This document shows positions 1-7,310 of a stretch of DNA of 20,198 bases, piece by piece. A program made the position numbers and the translations under genes. The DNA comes from a virus. Location of the stretch: positions 1-20,198 of the IMG/VR virus record IMGVR_UViG_3300023180_000523; one strand, 5' to 3'. The notes below the pieces were generated by a model, which saw nothing but the letters and a program-made list of their open reading frames with translations, did no database searches and was not told the DNA's origin. Each line of letters begins with the position of its first letter. Position 1 is the first letter of the stretch.

Positions 1-51
1 CATCATTGCCTCAAGACTTGTTTTCGCGCTCATCGCGTCTTTCACATTCAT
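1..51 (-). CDS. Start of an unidentified phage gene, cut by the left window edge
   Basis: Only the first 17 codons are visible (MNVKDAMSAKTSLEAMM), with no stop before the window edge. The ATG overlaps the TGA stop of the upstream gene in an ATGA arrangement, the same coupling used at several other junctions of this operon, which is the main reason to call it. A second in-frame ATG lies six codons downstream. Too little is visible to suggest a function. By position it would belong to the tail/ejection part of the late operon. Confidence 0.5.
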   Translation of the reverse strand, partial: MNVKDAMSAKTSLEAMM

Positions 52-254
52 AAGCTCGTCGCTCCTAACGTGCCTGAGTTGTCTACCGTGATCGACCAGC
101 GCGTGCCGTCTGGTGATTTCAAAATCAATCGCGCAGCGCCAACCTCAACGTCTTCATTCTTCTTGTGATTCAGTTGGTCGGCTTGCTCGATCAACAAGTT
201 CATCTCGTTAATCGTTCGCGCTTCGTACTTTTCTGTTGCGTTTGGCAGAATCAT
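48..254 (-). CDS. Small conserved phage protein of unknown function (68 aa)
   Basis: The protein begins MILPNATEKYEART, has a helical stretch rich in Glu, Asn and Lys (about residues 10-35) and then a short beta-type segment ending in ITVDNSGTLG. I recall similar small proteins near neck and tail genes of uncultured phages, without a known role. A longer in-frame ORF extends to 302. I chose the ATG at 254 because it has a strong ribosome-binding site (GGGGAG, six bases upstream) and overlaps the TGA stop of the gp10-like gene as ATGA. It overlaps the next, edge-truncated gene in the same way. Confidence 0.7.
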   Translation of the reverse strand: MILPNATEKYEARTINEMNLLIEQADQLNHKKNEDVEVGAARLILKSPDGTRWSITVDNSGTLGATSL

Positions 255-1726
255 CGAGCGCTCCCCGGCACAACATCGAGCTTCATCGTGCCGACCCGCC
301 AATCAGTAGCGACATTGCCAACGATTCGCATGCTTACTTCGCGACCTTGGAATCTAACGCTTGTCGGGTTGGCCATTGAATAAGGGCCGAAACTTGACTC
401 GCTTGCGTTGGGGTAGTTGCGCGTTTTGAACGTCGCAGTCACGTCTCCCTGAGTCTGCTCGTCAGGAATTAGAGACCGAGCAACCATCAATCGATCGCCC
501 TGTCCGAGCTGAACTGGTCCGCTTTCAACAAAGACCGTTGCGTCGTCGTAAGAGAAACCGACTTCATGCTCGTAAAGATATCCATCTGAGCCAACGTAGT
601 TCGGATAAACGAACTCGCCGACATCAGCACCGGCTGTTCTGTCAACCGATCCAATCGTCCAGTAGTTTTCGCGATAGTTCCAAGCTACATATCGATCGCA
701 TTCGGTCGATTCGCTGGAAGGATAGAACCACCATATCTCGCTGAACTTGCTGTTCAACACGCCATACACTTTCGAGCGTTGCGAGTCGTTTATGTCGTTA
801 AAGACAAAGTCGCCGACCGCGCTAGGCAAAGCCCTGACGCCGCCGTCGTAAATATGAAATGAATTAGTGCCCATCCAGGCGGCAAACGTGTCAGCTCGAA
901 CGACTGCGTTCGCTGAGGCAACGCCGCAGCCCGTACCGACGCGCTGAAAAGAGTAAACGAACGGAGGCCCGGTGTAGCGAGCAACGTGCGCATCGACGTT
1001 CGTGAGAATGAGCGTCTGTCCCCTCATCGATTTAGCCGTGATGATGTTGCCGCCAGTCGCTAACGTGAAGCCGCCCGCTTGGTTTGTTGAGGTTGCTGTC
1101 CAGGTCGTGTTGTCTTCCTGGTCGCACCACTCAACCCGGTTACCTTCGCCGCCCGCGCCGAGCGCAAAGACAAAACGTTCGTCTGTTGTGATGATCGAGT
1201 TGCAGCTTGTCGGCGCGTTAGTAATAACCGCCGCAGCCGTTGCCGTGTTGTTTTGCCACTCGTAAATCTTGCCGTCTGACGTTGAGCAGCCGAGAAGATA
1301 CTGACCCCAAGTGTCGAGCGACCAGGTGGTGGCCGGAGTGTATGGGCCAGTGTCTGGGCGTGGAGTGCCCCATTCGTTAGCGCTCCAAGTAAGCGAGCCC
1401 CAACCGAGGTTCTGCACGGCGTCGGCGGCGCCGGCAGTAAAACCTGTCGGCGTGATGTCATGAATGGTATTGCTCTCGTCGATCACATAAAGTTTGCTGT
1501 GCGTTCCTGCGGCCGTGCGCCGGTTTCCCGCGTTGTCCCGATAAGTGATCAACGCGCGGCAAAGCCCGGTCATAGTGCTGCTTGTTCGCTTACGCCAGCC
1601 GCCAACAGGCTGCATGCTGCCTTCGTACCAGCGCACCAGGTTGGCATCGTTCCACTTATTTGCCTGTTGCAGGTTGGTGCCGTTTTTAACGACGCCTGGC
1701 GGGATATCGAGCGCAATCAAAGCCAT
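251..1726 (-). CDS. P22 gp10-like neck / DNA-stabilisation protein (putative)
   Basis: A 491-residue protein with no signal peptide or membrane segment. It is rich in Trp, Tyr and Gly and built of short beta-like stretches (for example KLYVID, FHIYDGGVR, YVAWNYRENYW), as expected for a beta-propeller. Length and layout fit the P22 gp10 family of tail accessory factors (about 470 residues), which close the head after packaging and connect adaptor ring to tail needle. An N-terminal PGVVKNGT...W segment followed by a WYEGSMQPVGGW segment is typical of homologues in uncultured podoviruses as I remember them. The assignment rests on fold-level resemblance and on the gp4-like adaptor and P22-sized portal in the same operon. 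It could instead be another propeller-type tail protein. It starts three bases after the lysin stop. Confidence 0.6.
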   Translation of the reverse strand: MALIALDIPPGVVKNGTNLQQANKWNDANLVRWYEGSMQPVGGWRKRTSSTMTGLCRALITYRDNAGNRRTAAGTHSKLYVIDESNTIHDITPTGFTAGAADAVQNLGWGSLTWSANEWGTPRPDTGPYTPATTWSLDTWGQYLLGCSTSDGKIYEWQNNTATAAAVITNAPTSCNSIITTDERFVFALGAGGEGNRVEWCDQEDNTTWTATSTNQAGGFTLATGGNIITAKSMRGQTLILTNVDAHVARYTGPPFVYSFQRVGTGCGVASANAVVRADTFAAWMGTNSFHIYDGGVRALPSAVGDFVFNDINDSQRSKVYGVLNSKFSEIWWFYPSSESTECDRYVAWNYRENYWTIGSVDRTAGADVGEFVYPNYVGSDGYLYEHEVGFSYDDATVFVESGPVQLGQGDRLMVARSLIPDEQTQGDVTATFKTRNYPNASESSFGPYSMANPTSVRFQGREVSMRIVGNVATDWRVGTMKLDVVPGSAR

Positions 1727-1729
1727 AAT

Positions 1730-2086
1730 CTAGTAGCTCCAAATCGCTGGAGACGGCAAGTCTGGCGCCGTATCCAAATGAATGAATCGACCACCCCCTT
1801 TTTGGTTGACGCCGATTCGTTTGATACCGTGCTTAATAGCAACCTCAAGGACGCGAATTGCTTGCTCGCCTGTGACGGCTATGTCTGCCGCATGCCCTGT
1901 CGAGTGTGCGCCAGGCTTTTCTTTCTTCGCTTCAATTGGATGTTCCGGGCATCGATAACCGCTACTGATCAGGAACGGAAACCCACACTCGTCACGAATG
2001 TCATCGAGCTTCTCTGCGAAGGAAGACTTAATACCCTCACCGCCACAGTGCTGACATCGAAACTCGTCGGGATGGAAATACTTCAC
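1730..2086 (-). CDS. Peptidase M15A-type endolysin (zinc D-Ala-D-Ala carboxypeptidase-like)
   Basis: A 118-residue protein matching the M15A peptidase family, zinc enzymes that cut peptide cross-links in peptidoglycan and serve as endolysins in many phages. Visible motifs are the N-terminal HPDEFRCQHCG segment (C11, C14), SSGYRCPEHP, the metal-binding signature H61-x2-G64-x-A66-A67-D68, and the second metal site at H103 in FIHLD. The length is normal for a single-domain M15A lysin with no separate wall-binding domain. It has no signal peptide, so export probably depends on the adjacent holin. Its ATG overlaps the holin stop as ATGA, giving a holin-lysin pair. Confidence 0.88.
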   Translation of the reverse strand: MKYFHPDEFRCQHCGGEGIKSSFAEKLDDIRDECGFPFLISSGYRCPEHPIEAKKEKPGAHSTGHAADIAVTGEQAIRVLEVAIKHGIKRIGVNQKGGGRFIHLDTAPDLPSPAIWSY

Positions 2087-2457
2087 TTCGCCACCCCCTT
2101 CACTTTTTCATAGCCTCTAATACCGCTCATGCCTAACATCCCGAGCATTACCGGATAAAGAAGATCGCTGTTCACTGGCGGCATCTCGAGCCACACGCTT
2201 AGAAGCGGCTGCGCAATCACGTTGTATGCAAGCCCTATCCAACAAACATGGCCTATGGCCGGGCGCCATGACGATTGAAACCAATTGCCTTTCGCCTCTT
2301 GCTTGTTCAGTTCAATCTGAGCAAGCGCCTGCTCTTGCGCGTGCCGCTCGGCGAGCGTTGATAGTTCAAACGCGATACGCTGCTTCTCGCTTGCATCGGG
2401 GATGAACTTGTCGAGCAGCTTTGTCGCTGGCCCTATGATCTCGCCGAGTATTGCCAT
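2083..2457 (-). CDS. Holin of the 3TM (GTA-type) superfamily
   Basis: A 124-residue protein. An amphipathic, charged N-terminal half (residues 1-55, with ERHAQEQALAQIELNKQEA) is followed by the hallmark KGNWFQSSWRPAIGHVCW segment (56-73) and hydrophobic helices at about 68-90 and 97-112. This pattern is the 3TM holin family (GTA_holin_3TM), inner-membrane proteins that permit endolysin release. Gene order supports it: the stop overlaps the M15 endolysin start (ATGA) and the start overlaps the upstream stop (TAATG). The basic C-terminal tail (GYEKVKGVAK) would lie in the cytoplasm. Confidence 0.88.
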   Translation of the reverse strand: MAILGEIIGPATKLLDKFIPDASEKQRIAFELSTLAERHAQEQALAQIELNKQEAKGNWFQSSWRPAIGHVCWIGLAYNVIAQPLLSVWLEMPPVNSDLLYPVMLGMLGMSGIRGYEKVKGVAK

Positions 2458-2678
2458 TAATTAACCAGTTCTATTTTCGGCTCTTCTTCTTCAGCCGGTT
2501 GCGCACTTTCTTTAATGCTGTTCGCATAGGCGTTGATCAAAACGTGAAGCTCCTGCCTTTGCAGGTCTAAACGACCAAGCTCGTTGCGCAGCTCCATTAC
2601 TCTCTGCACATAAACCTTTGCTTCTTCGTTGAGGTCTTCAATTTTTATTTCATTGCCATCAATCACAACATTGTCCAT
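2457..2678 (-). CDS. Small coiled-coil protein, DUF6447-like (73 aa)
   Basis: The N-terminus (MDNVVIDGNEIKIEDLNEEA) is followed by a charged helix at about 17-57 with heptad-like Leu/Val spacing and an acidic tail (PAEEEEPKIELVN). The pattern of 'IDG' start, 'LNEEAK' and an 'INAYA' ending resembles small phage proteins grouped as DUF6447, whose function is unknown to me. An in-frame ORF runs upstream to 2726, but the ATG at 2678 has an excellent ribosome-binding site (AAGGAG, six bases away) that overlaps the TAA stop of the upstream gene. Its stop overlaps the holin ATG as TAATG. Confidence 0.75.
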   Translation of the reverse strand: MDNVVIDGNEIKIEDLNEEAKVYVQRVMELRNELGRLDLQRQELHVLINAYANSIKESAQPAEEEEPKIELVN

Positions 2679-2688
2679 CGCTCGCTCC

Positions 2689-3147
2689 TTATCTAAATCT
2701 TGCGTAGAGGTACACCACGCCAACAATCAGTGAGATTCCAAAACAGCCCCAGGCAAATAGCATGCTGGCTGCTTTGATCGCTTCTCGTCGTTGTTTTCGT
2801 TTCTTTCGGATTGCCGCCACGCGGGCGTCGTGTTCTTCGCGGGATTTTTGGATGCGGGCTTTGATGCTCGTATAGAGATCGCCCTGTCCCTGGAGGAGGC
2901 AAATGTCTTGAAGCTGACGATCGAAGTTTTTTAAAGATCGATCTATCTGCTCCAATCTTAGCGCGTCCTGGTAGCTCATAACCCCGGCGCCTTTCTCTTC
3001 GGCGGCCTGGTATTTTTCGCTAGCGTCAGCCCATCGGCCGACTACTGCACTAAGATCTTGGGCGTTATTACCCGCCTCCTTTAGGCTGTTGATTGCGGCG
3101 TTAATCCCGTTAACGGCCGCGATCGCTGCTGATATCTCTGCGAGCAT
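2689..3147 (-). CDS. C-terminally membrane-anchored phage protein, lysis-region candidate (152 aa)
   Basis: An N-terminal Ala-rich amphipathic segment (AAIAAVNGINAAINSLKEAG, about 8-26) is followed by a long charged helical region, a strongly basic stretch (RKKRKQRREAIK, 114-125) and one hydrophobic helix at about 128-148 (FAWGCFGISLIVGVVYLYA). The basic patch before the helix suggests a tail-anchored inner-membrane protein with its bulk in the cytoplasm. Marine T4-like phages carry proteins of similar layout whose function is unknown. Position between fibre and holin suggests lysis or adsorption. A TTG codon at 3159 could extend it by four residues, but the GAGG there abuts the TTG, so I prefer the ATG at 3147 despite long spacing. 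Confidence 0.68.
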   Translation of the reverse strand: MLAEISAAIAAVNGINAAINSLKEAGNNAQDLSAVVGRWADASEKYQAAEEKGAGVMSYQDALRLEQIDRSLKNFDRQLQDICLLQGQGDLYTSIKARIQKSREEHDARVAAIRKKRKQRREAIKAASMLFAWGCFGISLIVGVVYLYARFR

Positions 3148-3198
3148 TAAGTTTATCAACCTCTATTCGAGATGCCGGCTCGCAACGACCCTCGATGT

Positions 3199-3474
3199 TT
3201 ACGTAAGTTTAATAATCGCCGCGACTGCTGCCGTGAACACAATCCACGCAGCTCGCTCCCAAACGATATTTTTCCCGCCCAGTTGGCTGAGCGTATTTTC
3301 TAAACTATTCACCCGACCCTCGATGTGATCGAGTCTGAATTCATGTCTCTCGAACTTGCTGTTGCTAGCGGAAAGGCGCTCGTCATAGCGCGCCATCGTT
3401 GCTACCAGGACATCGAGTTTCTCGTCTAGCTTATCTAAGCGGTTGACGAGTTGTTGGAGCAACGCGTTTTCCAT
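3199..3474 (-). CDS. Coiled coil plus C-terminal membrane helix, XhlA-like lysis accessory candidate (91 aa)
   Basis: Residues 1-66 are a long heptad-patterned helix (LLQQLVNRLDKLDEKLDVL, then FRLDHIEGRVNSLENTLSQL). A short linker with K-N-I-V-W-E-R precedes a hydrophobic helix at the C-terminus (AAWIVFTAAVAAIIKLT). The layout matches XhlA/holin-associated small proteins, which carry a cytoplasmic or periplasmic coiled coil and one membrane anchor. A spanin-like role is possible, but no signal peptide or lipobox is seen. The ATG at 3474 directly follows the stop of the upstream 54-residue gene. Confidence 0.72.
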   Translation of the reverse strand: MENALLQQLVNRLDKLDEKLDVLVATMARYDERLSASNSKFERHEFRLDHIEGRVNSLENTLSQLGGKNIVWERAAWIVFTAAVAAIIKLT

Positions 3475-3639
3475 TTACTTCTTCGCGTGCCCGACGTTTA
3501 ACGCTAGGGCGTCAATGACTGGCTTGATGTACTTGGCGATAAACTCGTCGTCCTTAGTCGTGGGCGTTACGGCAGCAACCGCAGAGGCCAGCGTTACGAC
3601 GGCGGTGAAGATGTTTACGATTGTCCAGATGTCCATCAT
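3475..3639 (-). CDS. Small membrane protein of the lysis region (54 aa)
   Basis: The protein starts MMDIWTIVNIFTAVV, has one hydrophobic helix at about residues 4-25 (rich in Val, Ala and Thr), then TPTTKDDEFIAKYIKP and ends ALALNVGHAKK. I recognise the 'hydrophobic helix, TPT-KDD, ALNVG-A-K' layout as a widespread small phage protein that usually sits beside holin or lysin genes; its exact function is not known to me. The first ATG overlaps the upstream TAA as TAATG and the stop directly abuts the next ATG, so it fills the gap between neighbours exactly. A second ATG one codon later is equally possible. Confidence 0.75.
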   Translation of the reverse strand: MMDIWTIVNIFTAVVTLASAVAAVTPTTKDDEFIAKYIKPVIDALALNVGHAKK

Positions 3640-3935
3640 TACCAAGGCACTCCTGAACCAGATACAGGATTCTTCTGTGATTCGATGTTAGCCGTCAGAG
3701 AAGCCTCAGTAGCGTCCCTGTCTACACCGTTGTCCCAGCACCACTGGAGTACATCAGTTTCCGTGAGGCTGTCATAAGCCACAAAGGAAGGATCTGAAGG
3801 GTCTGGTGAAAAGCCGCAAGTGCCGTAGGATGATGCGGAGTAGTCTCCGTCTACTGCGGTGCAGCGCCAGTGGGCAACAGTTACGCCACCGTCTGCAAGA
3901 GTTCTTTCAAGGGTTGAGATTGTCCATGTTGTCAT
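3639..3935 (-). CDS. Fibre-associated small protein, DUF7936-like (98 aa)
   Basis: The sequence begins MTTWTISTLERTLADGGVT and continues with an AHWRCTAVDGDYSASSYGT beta-type segment. It then has a D-P-S-D-P-S-F motif, a helical 'LTETDVLQWCW' stretch and ends IESQKNPVSGSGVPW. This order of motifs is that of a small phage family (DUF7936, as I recall it) commonly encoded just downstream of tail fibre genes. Its role is unknown; an accessory or chaperone role in fibre assembly is plausible. A good ribosome-binding site (AGGAG, six bases before the ATG) sits in the 12-base gap after the fibre gene. Confidence 0.78.
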   Translation of the reverse strand: MTTWTISTLERTLADGGVTVAHWRCTAVDGDYSASSYGTCGFSPDPSDPSFVAYDSLTETDVLQWCWDNGVDRDATEASLTANIESQKNPVSGSGVPW

Positions 3936-3947
3936 AAGTGTCTCCTG

Positions 3948-6266
3948 TTAAATTGCTGCGATGATGAAGGCGAGAAGCTCTGAGTAACGTACACCCATGC
4001 GGCTACGTTCTTCGCCAGTTTCTTCGTCTGTCCAAGTGCTGTTGATAAACATTGCGTAGCGTCCAGCGTCTAAGCCTTCAGCTTCAAACGCTGCTTGTAA
4101 GTCTTGAGCAATGATACCGAAATGAATACGGGCTTCGTCACCTTTAGCTTCTACAGACTTAATCCAACGGAACTTACGCAACAATCCTTTACAAGCTACA
4201 GCTACACGATGCTCTGCTTCTGACAGTTCTTCAATGTCCTGCTTCTCGTTACGGTCAGAGGTTTGGATAGTGCCGTTGCCTGCATAAATATCTCTATACC
4301 TAGAGGCACCCTTACCTAAATCAATAGCATCGTCATTACTTCCACCCGTTGTTGTGCATGGAAATACTTCATTGTTTGTGAAACGTATGTTTGCATAAGC
4401 AGACGATGCGGCATTTCCAATTAAAAGACCTGAGCCATAAGTGCTTATCGCTCCGACTGTGGCGCCATCCATGCGGAAAGATGCAATAGTTCCATCACTT
4501 CCTGTTCTATTTAGGAATAGCGGCTCATTATTGGCTCGTTGTACTTGAATATTGTCAGTTTTAATTGCAACACCGTCGTCTCCTGTGGTGTTGTAAATAT
4601 TTGCGCTAGTAGTCCCAACCAACAAGTTGCCGCTTGCATCCAGCGTCATGGCCTGCGCGAACGAGATTGCGTTGCCTGACGTTCCAGACGCCGCCGAATA
4701 CCATTTGTGCGCGTTTCCGTCGATCTGATACTGGCCTGCTGTTGCGCTGTTGTAGTACAGCCAGTTAGTTCCGTTGTAAATGCCGTTAGAACTGAAATAA
4801 ACATTTGATGTAGTTGTTGAAGCGGAAATTCCAGCACCTTGCCCAGCAATCTGAAGCGCCTTAAAGCCGGAAGACCACGAAGCACTCGGCGTCACGCCCA
4901 AGCCGACGTTACCGCTAGCGTCGATGCGCATGGCTTCTGTGTTGTTGGTGCTAAACAACATTGGATGATTTGAATAACCATTAATTCTAGTTGTAGACCC
5001 TGTTACAGAAAGTCTTAAATCACCACCGCCACTTTCATTGACTCGTATGGCGGCGGAATTAGCTTCAACATGTAGGTTAGCCGAAGTTGGACTGCTAGTA
5101 CCAATCCCGACGTTGCCGTCTGAGTCGATACGCATGTATTCTTTGTCCCAACCTTCAAAAGCAAGATAGCCGTTGGCGTTGGTTGCGGCAAAGGATTGAA
5201 TTTTAACGCCGCCTGAAGTGTTGCCGTCATTGATGCCAAGACGCCCGTTTGATCCTATGAAGTTAATAGGCGCAAAAGTGCCAGTAGTGCCTCCAACAGA
5301 CAGATACTCCGCAGACGCATCCCAGAAGAACTTCGCAGTCGTGCCAGTGTCTTCGTAGAAGCTGATGTCTCCGCCTTCAGCAACAGAAAGACTCTTACTG
5401 TTGTTTGTATATAACTCTATTCCTCGTACACCTGCGGTGGTTCCTGTAGCAAGAACTAAATTATCTGAACCATCTAAATATAAGACATTGCGATTGCTTG
5501 AGCCTGAGTCAGTGAGTGCAATGTTGCCATCAACAGTCAGACCATCAGCCGTCACAGTACCCGTTACGTCGATGCCTGTAGAGGTGGTGGTTAGTTTGGT
5601 AGAGCCGTCGTGCGATAGCTGCACCTCATACGCACTACCGTTTTGAGGAACCCACACCATGTTTTTAGCACCAGTAGCGTCTTGTACTACAAATTGTGGG
5701 GCTTTAATTGCTAATGTTGCAGCAGAGCTATCTACAATGTTGTTTGAAGAATCATGATAAATCTGTAGGTCAGAGCCAGCACCGAAGATGGCTTTTTTAT
5801 TATCTCCAAATGCAGCGTGATCAACGCTTGCCAAATAAACATCAGTAAGCGCATCCACTACGGCAGCGCCGGCCCCGGCGCCGTCTGAATAAACCATCTT
5901 CACTGCGCCGGTCGGGATCGTGACCGTACCGCCAGAGCCCTGGGCGATCGTTATCGATTGGGAGCCGGTCGTAGCGTTCTCAATGATCCAAAGTTTGCTG
6001 ACGGTGTTAGGGCCAAGCGTAACCGTGCGCGTCGCAGTCAGAGATCCGGCAGACGTGATCTTTAAGTAGAGCGATCGAGTGCCGTCGCTAGTGCCGTCTG
6101 GCATTGTGAACGTTTCATCCGAGTCGGCGGCGAGCTGCTTAGTGCCGTAGCTAAACGCCTCAGCGATTTGCGAAAAAGCTGAGTTGACCTTGGTGCCCCA
6201 GGTGCCGCTGTTTTCGCCGGTCGCCTGTTCTTCAATTCGCAGGTCATTAACGTATGTGGATGCCAT
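3948..6266 (-). CDS. Tail fibre / spike with C-terminal S74 intramolecular chaperone
   Basis: A 772-residue receptor-binding fibre. The N-terminus (about 1-45, MASTYVNDLRIEEQATGENS then WGTKVNSAF) is the usual virion-attachment type of such phages. The middle is Ser/Thr/Gly-rich and repetitive, with units like MRIDSDGNVGIGTSSP and MRIDASGNVGLGVTPS marking beta-structured trimeric shaft segments. The last 103 residues are an S74 chaperone: SDRNEK begins at S670, followed by FGIIAQDLQAAF and RYSELLAFIIA. In the family this domain trimerises the fibre, then cuts itself off before the conserved Ser using the Ser/Lys pair seen here. The protein ends right after LLAFIIAAI, without an added coiled coil. 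AGGAG lies seven bases before the ATG. Base composition varies strongly along the gene, suggesting mosaic exchange. Confidence 0.92.
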   Translation of the reverse strand: MASTYVNDLRIEEQATGENSGTWGTKVNSAFSQIAEAFSYGTKQLAADSDETFTMPDGTSDGTRSLYLKITSAGSLTATRTVTLGPNTVSKLWIIENATTGSQSITIAQGSGGTVTIPTGAVKMVYSDGAGAGAAVVDALTDVYLASVDHAAFGDNKKAIFGAGSDLQIYHDSSNNIVDSSAATLAIKAPQFVVQDATGAKNMVWVPQNGSAYEVQLSHDGSTKLTTTSTGIDVTGTVTADGLTVDGNIALTDSGSSNRNVLYLDGSDNLVLATGTTAGVRGIELYTNNSKSLSVAEGGDISFYEDTGTTAKFFWDASAEYLSVGGTTGTFAPINFIGSNGRLGINDGNTSGGVKIQSFAATNANGYLAFEGWDKEYMRIDSDGNVGIGTSSPTSANLHVEANSAAIRVNESGGGDLRLSVTGSTTRINGYSNHPMLFSTNNTEAMRIDASGNVGLGVTPSASWSSGFKALQIAGQGAGISASTTTSNVYFSSNGIYNGTNWLYYNSATAGQYQIDGNAHKWYSAASGTSGNAISFAQAMTLDASGNLLVGTTSANIYNTTGDDGVAIKTDNIQVQRANNEPLFLNRTGSDGTIASFRMDGATVGAISTYGSGLLIGNAASSAYANIRFTNNEVFPCTTTGGSNDDAIDLGKGASRYRDIYAGNGTIQTSDRNEKQDIEELSEAEHRVAVACKGLLRKFRWIKSVEAKGDEARIHFGIIAQDLQAAFEAEGLDAGRYAMFINSTWTDEETGEERSRMGVRYSELLAFIIAAI

Positions 6267-6276
6267 TGCCTAACTC

Positions 6277-6930
6277 CTATGCAGCTTGCGACCAATCTGT
6301 CGAAGCGCTTGTTTGATTTGTCCAGGTAGTTGACGCAGCCGATTGCGCGCTCCACGAATCGCTTGCTGCAGATTGAGTTGTCCAAGTCTCGGATGCTGCT
6401 GCTTGAGCGCTCCAAGTCGTTGATGCGTTGCCTTGTGAATTCCACTTAAGCTCGCCGCTAGCAGTAACAGTAGAACGAGCTGAAATACTTGCAGCCCCAA
6501 GCTCGACTTCTCCACCAATCGCAATGAACGAAGATGTTGCCGAAATCGTCGCAGCGCCAACCGCAACGATCTGGCCCGCCGCGCTAAAGCTCGATGTGCT
6601 TGTGCCGCTAGCGCTACCGATTTGGATGCGCTCGCCGCTTGCGGTGAATGTTGAGCTTGCGCTGATGGTTGCTGATGCAGACTGGATTCGGCTTGCGCTT
6701 GCAGTGAAGGCTGAGCTTGCAGAGACTGCGGCGCTCGCTTCTCGAACTCGTTGGCCAGCACTTGTGAAGCTTGACGTACTACTTCCTGAAGCCGCTGCCG
6801 TTCGGACCCGCTCGCAAGCTGAAGCAAACGCCGAGTTCGCCGCGATAGTCGCGGACGCATCGATGTAACTCCACTCACCATATCTGCCAGCGCTCCAAGA
6901 GCCATAACCAAATCCAGTCGGTTCAGCCAT
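6277..6930 (-). CDS. Tandem-repeat structural protein, probable tail/fibre component (217 aa)
   Basis: After a 24-residue aromatic/Gly-rich start (MAEPTGFGYGSWSAGRYGEW), residues 25-164 form seven in-register 20-residue repeats of the type ASATISASSTFTASGERIQI. Residues 168-217 form five 10-residue repeats, each with one Trp (NASTTWSAQA, AASETWTTQS, AASDSWSAQS, AASTTWTNQT, SASTDWSQAA). Alternating small and hydrophobic residues suggest a beta-solenoid or fibrous fold. There is no signal peptide or membrane helix. It lies between a Gp80-like protein and the S74 fibre, so a virion part linking fibre to tail is plausible, but I do not recognise a named family. Its ATG overlaps the upstream TGA (TGATG). 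Confidence 0.82.
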   Translation of the reverse strand: MAEPTGFGYGSWSAGRYGEWSYIDASATIAANSAFASACERVRTAAASGSSTSSFTSAGQRVREASAAVSASSAFTASASRIQSASATISASSTFTASGERIQIGSASGTSTSSFSAAGQIVAVGAATISATSSFIAIGGEVELGAASISARSTVTASGELKWNSQGNASTTWSAQAAASETWTTQSAASDSWSAQSAASTTWTNQTSASTDWSQAA

Positions 6931-7310
6931 CAGTCAAGCGTGATATCCAGATCGCCAGCCGGGATTCGGAACACGTCTCCGGTGTCGATTGTTTTGCTAG
7001 ACGCCAGGCTCGCATAGGCCAGCATGTTGCCAGCGCTCGATGCATCAAGAATCGCGACAGCCACGACAGTGCCGTAGCCGGCGGTCGCAGTTGGGTACTC
7101 GATCGCTGCCGAGTTGGTTGCTGCGTTTCCTGTTGTTGTGAACGCAGCGCTCTGGCGCGCGTAGCCGCCGCCGCTCACTTCAGTGCCCGACGTTGAGTCA
7201 GTCGGTGCGACCGTGTAGAGCGCAACGTAAACTGTGGTGGGCGACGTATACGCAGTGTTCGAGAAAGTGTGCGCGACCAGTTTGTTTTCCAGGTAATCAG
7301 TGAATGCCAT
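6930..7310 (-). CDS. Gp80-like phage tail fibre/structural protein (126 aa)
   Basis: The start MAFTDYLENKLVAHTF and the order 'TTVYVALYT...GTEVSGGGYARQ...YPTATAGYGTVVAVAILDA...LAYASL...TIDTGDVFRIPAGDLDITLD' match a small beta-rich phage family labelled Gp80 or tail fibre protein. It is common in tail-adjacent operons, but its exact virion place is not established to my knowledge. It is full length, with no membrane segment. The ATG overlaps the TAA of the adaptor gene as TAATG, and its stop overlaps the next start, so synthesis of adaptor, this protein and the repeat protein is likely translationally coupled. Confidence 0.8.
   Translation of the reverse strand: MAFTDYLENKLVAHTFSNTAYTSPTTVYVALYTVAPTDSTSGTEVSGGGYARQSAAFTTTGNAATNSAAIEYPTATAGYGTVVAVAILDASSAGNMLAYASLASSKTIDTGDVFRIPAGDLDITLD

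Noticed and set aside
4171-4182. AACTTACGCAAC, identical to part of the iteron region
   Set aside because: On the coding strand it encodes the conserved LRKF of the S74 domain in the fibre gene. A single coding copy is not evidence of a regulatory site.
6270-6911. A 213-codon minus-strand frame with Arg/Leu/Gln-rich repeats, overlapping the repeat protein
   Set aside because: It is the alternate-frame reading of a repetitive gene, which makes it look regular. The other frame has the better start, coupled ATG and sensible composition.
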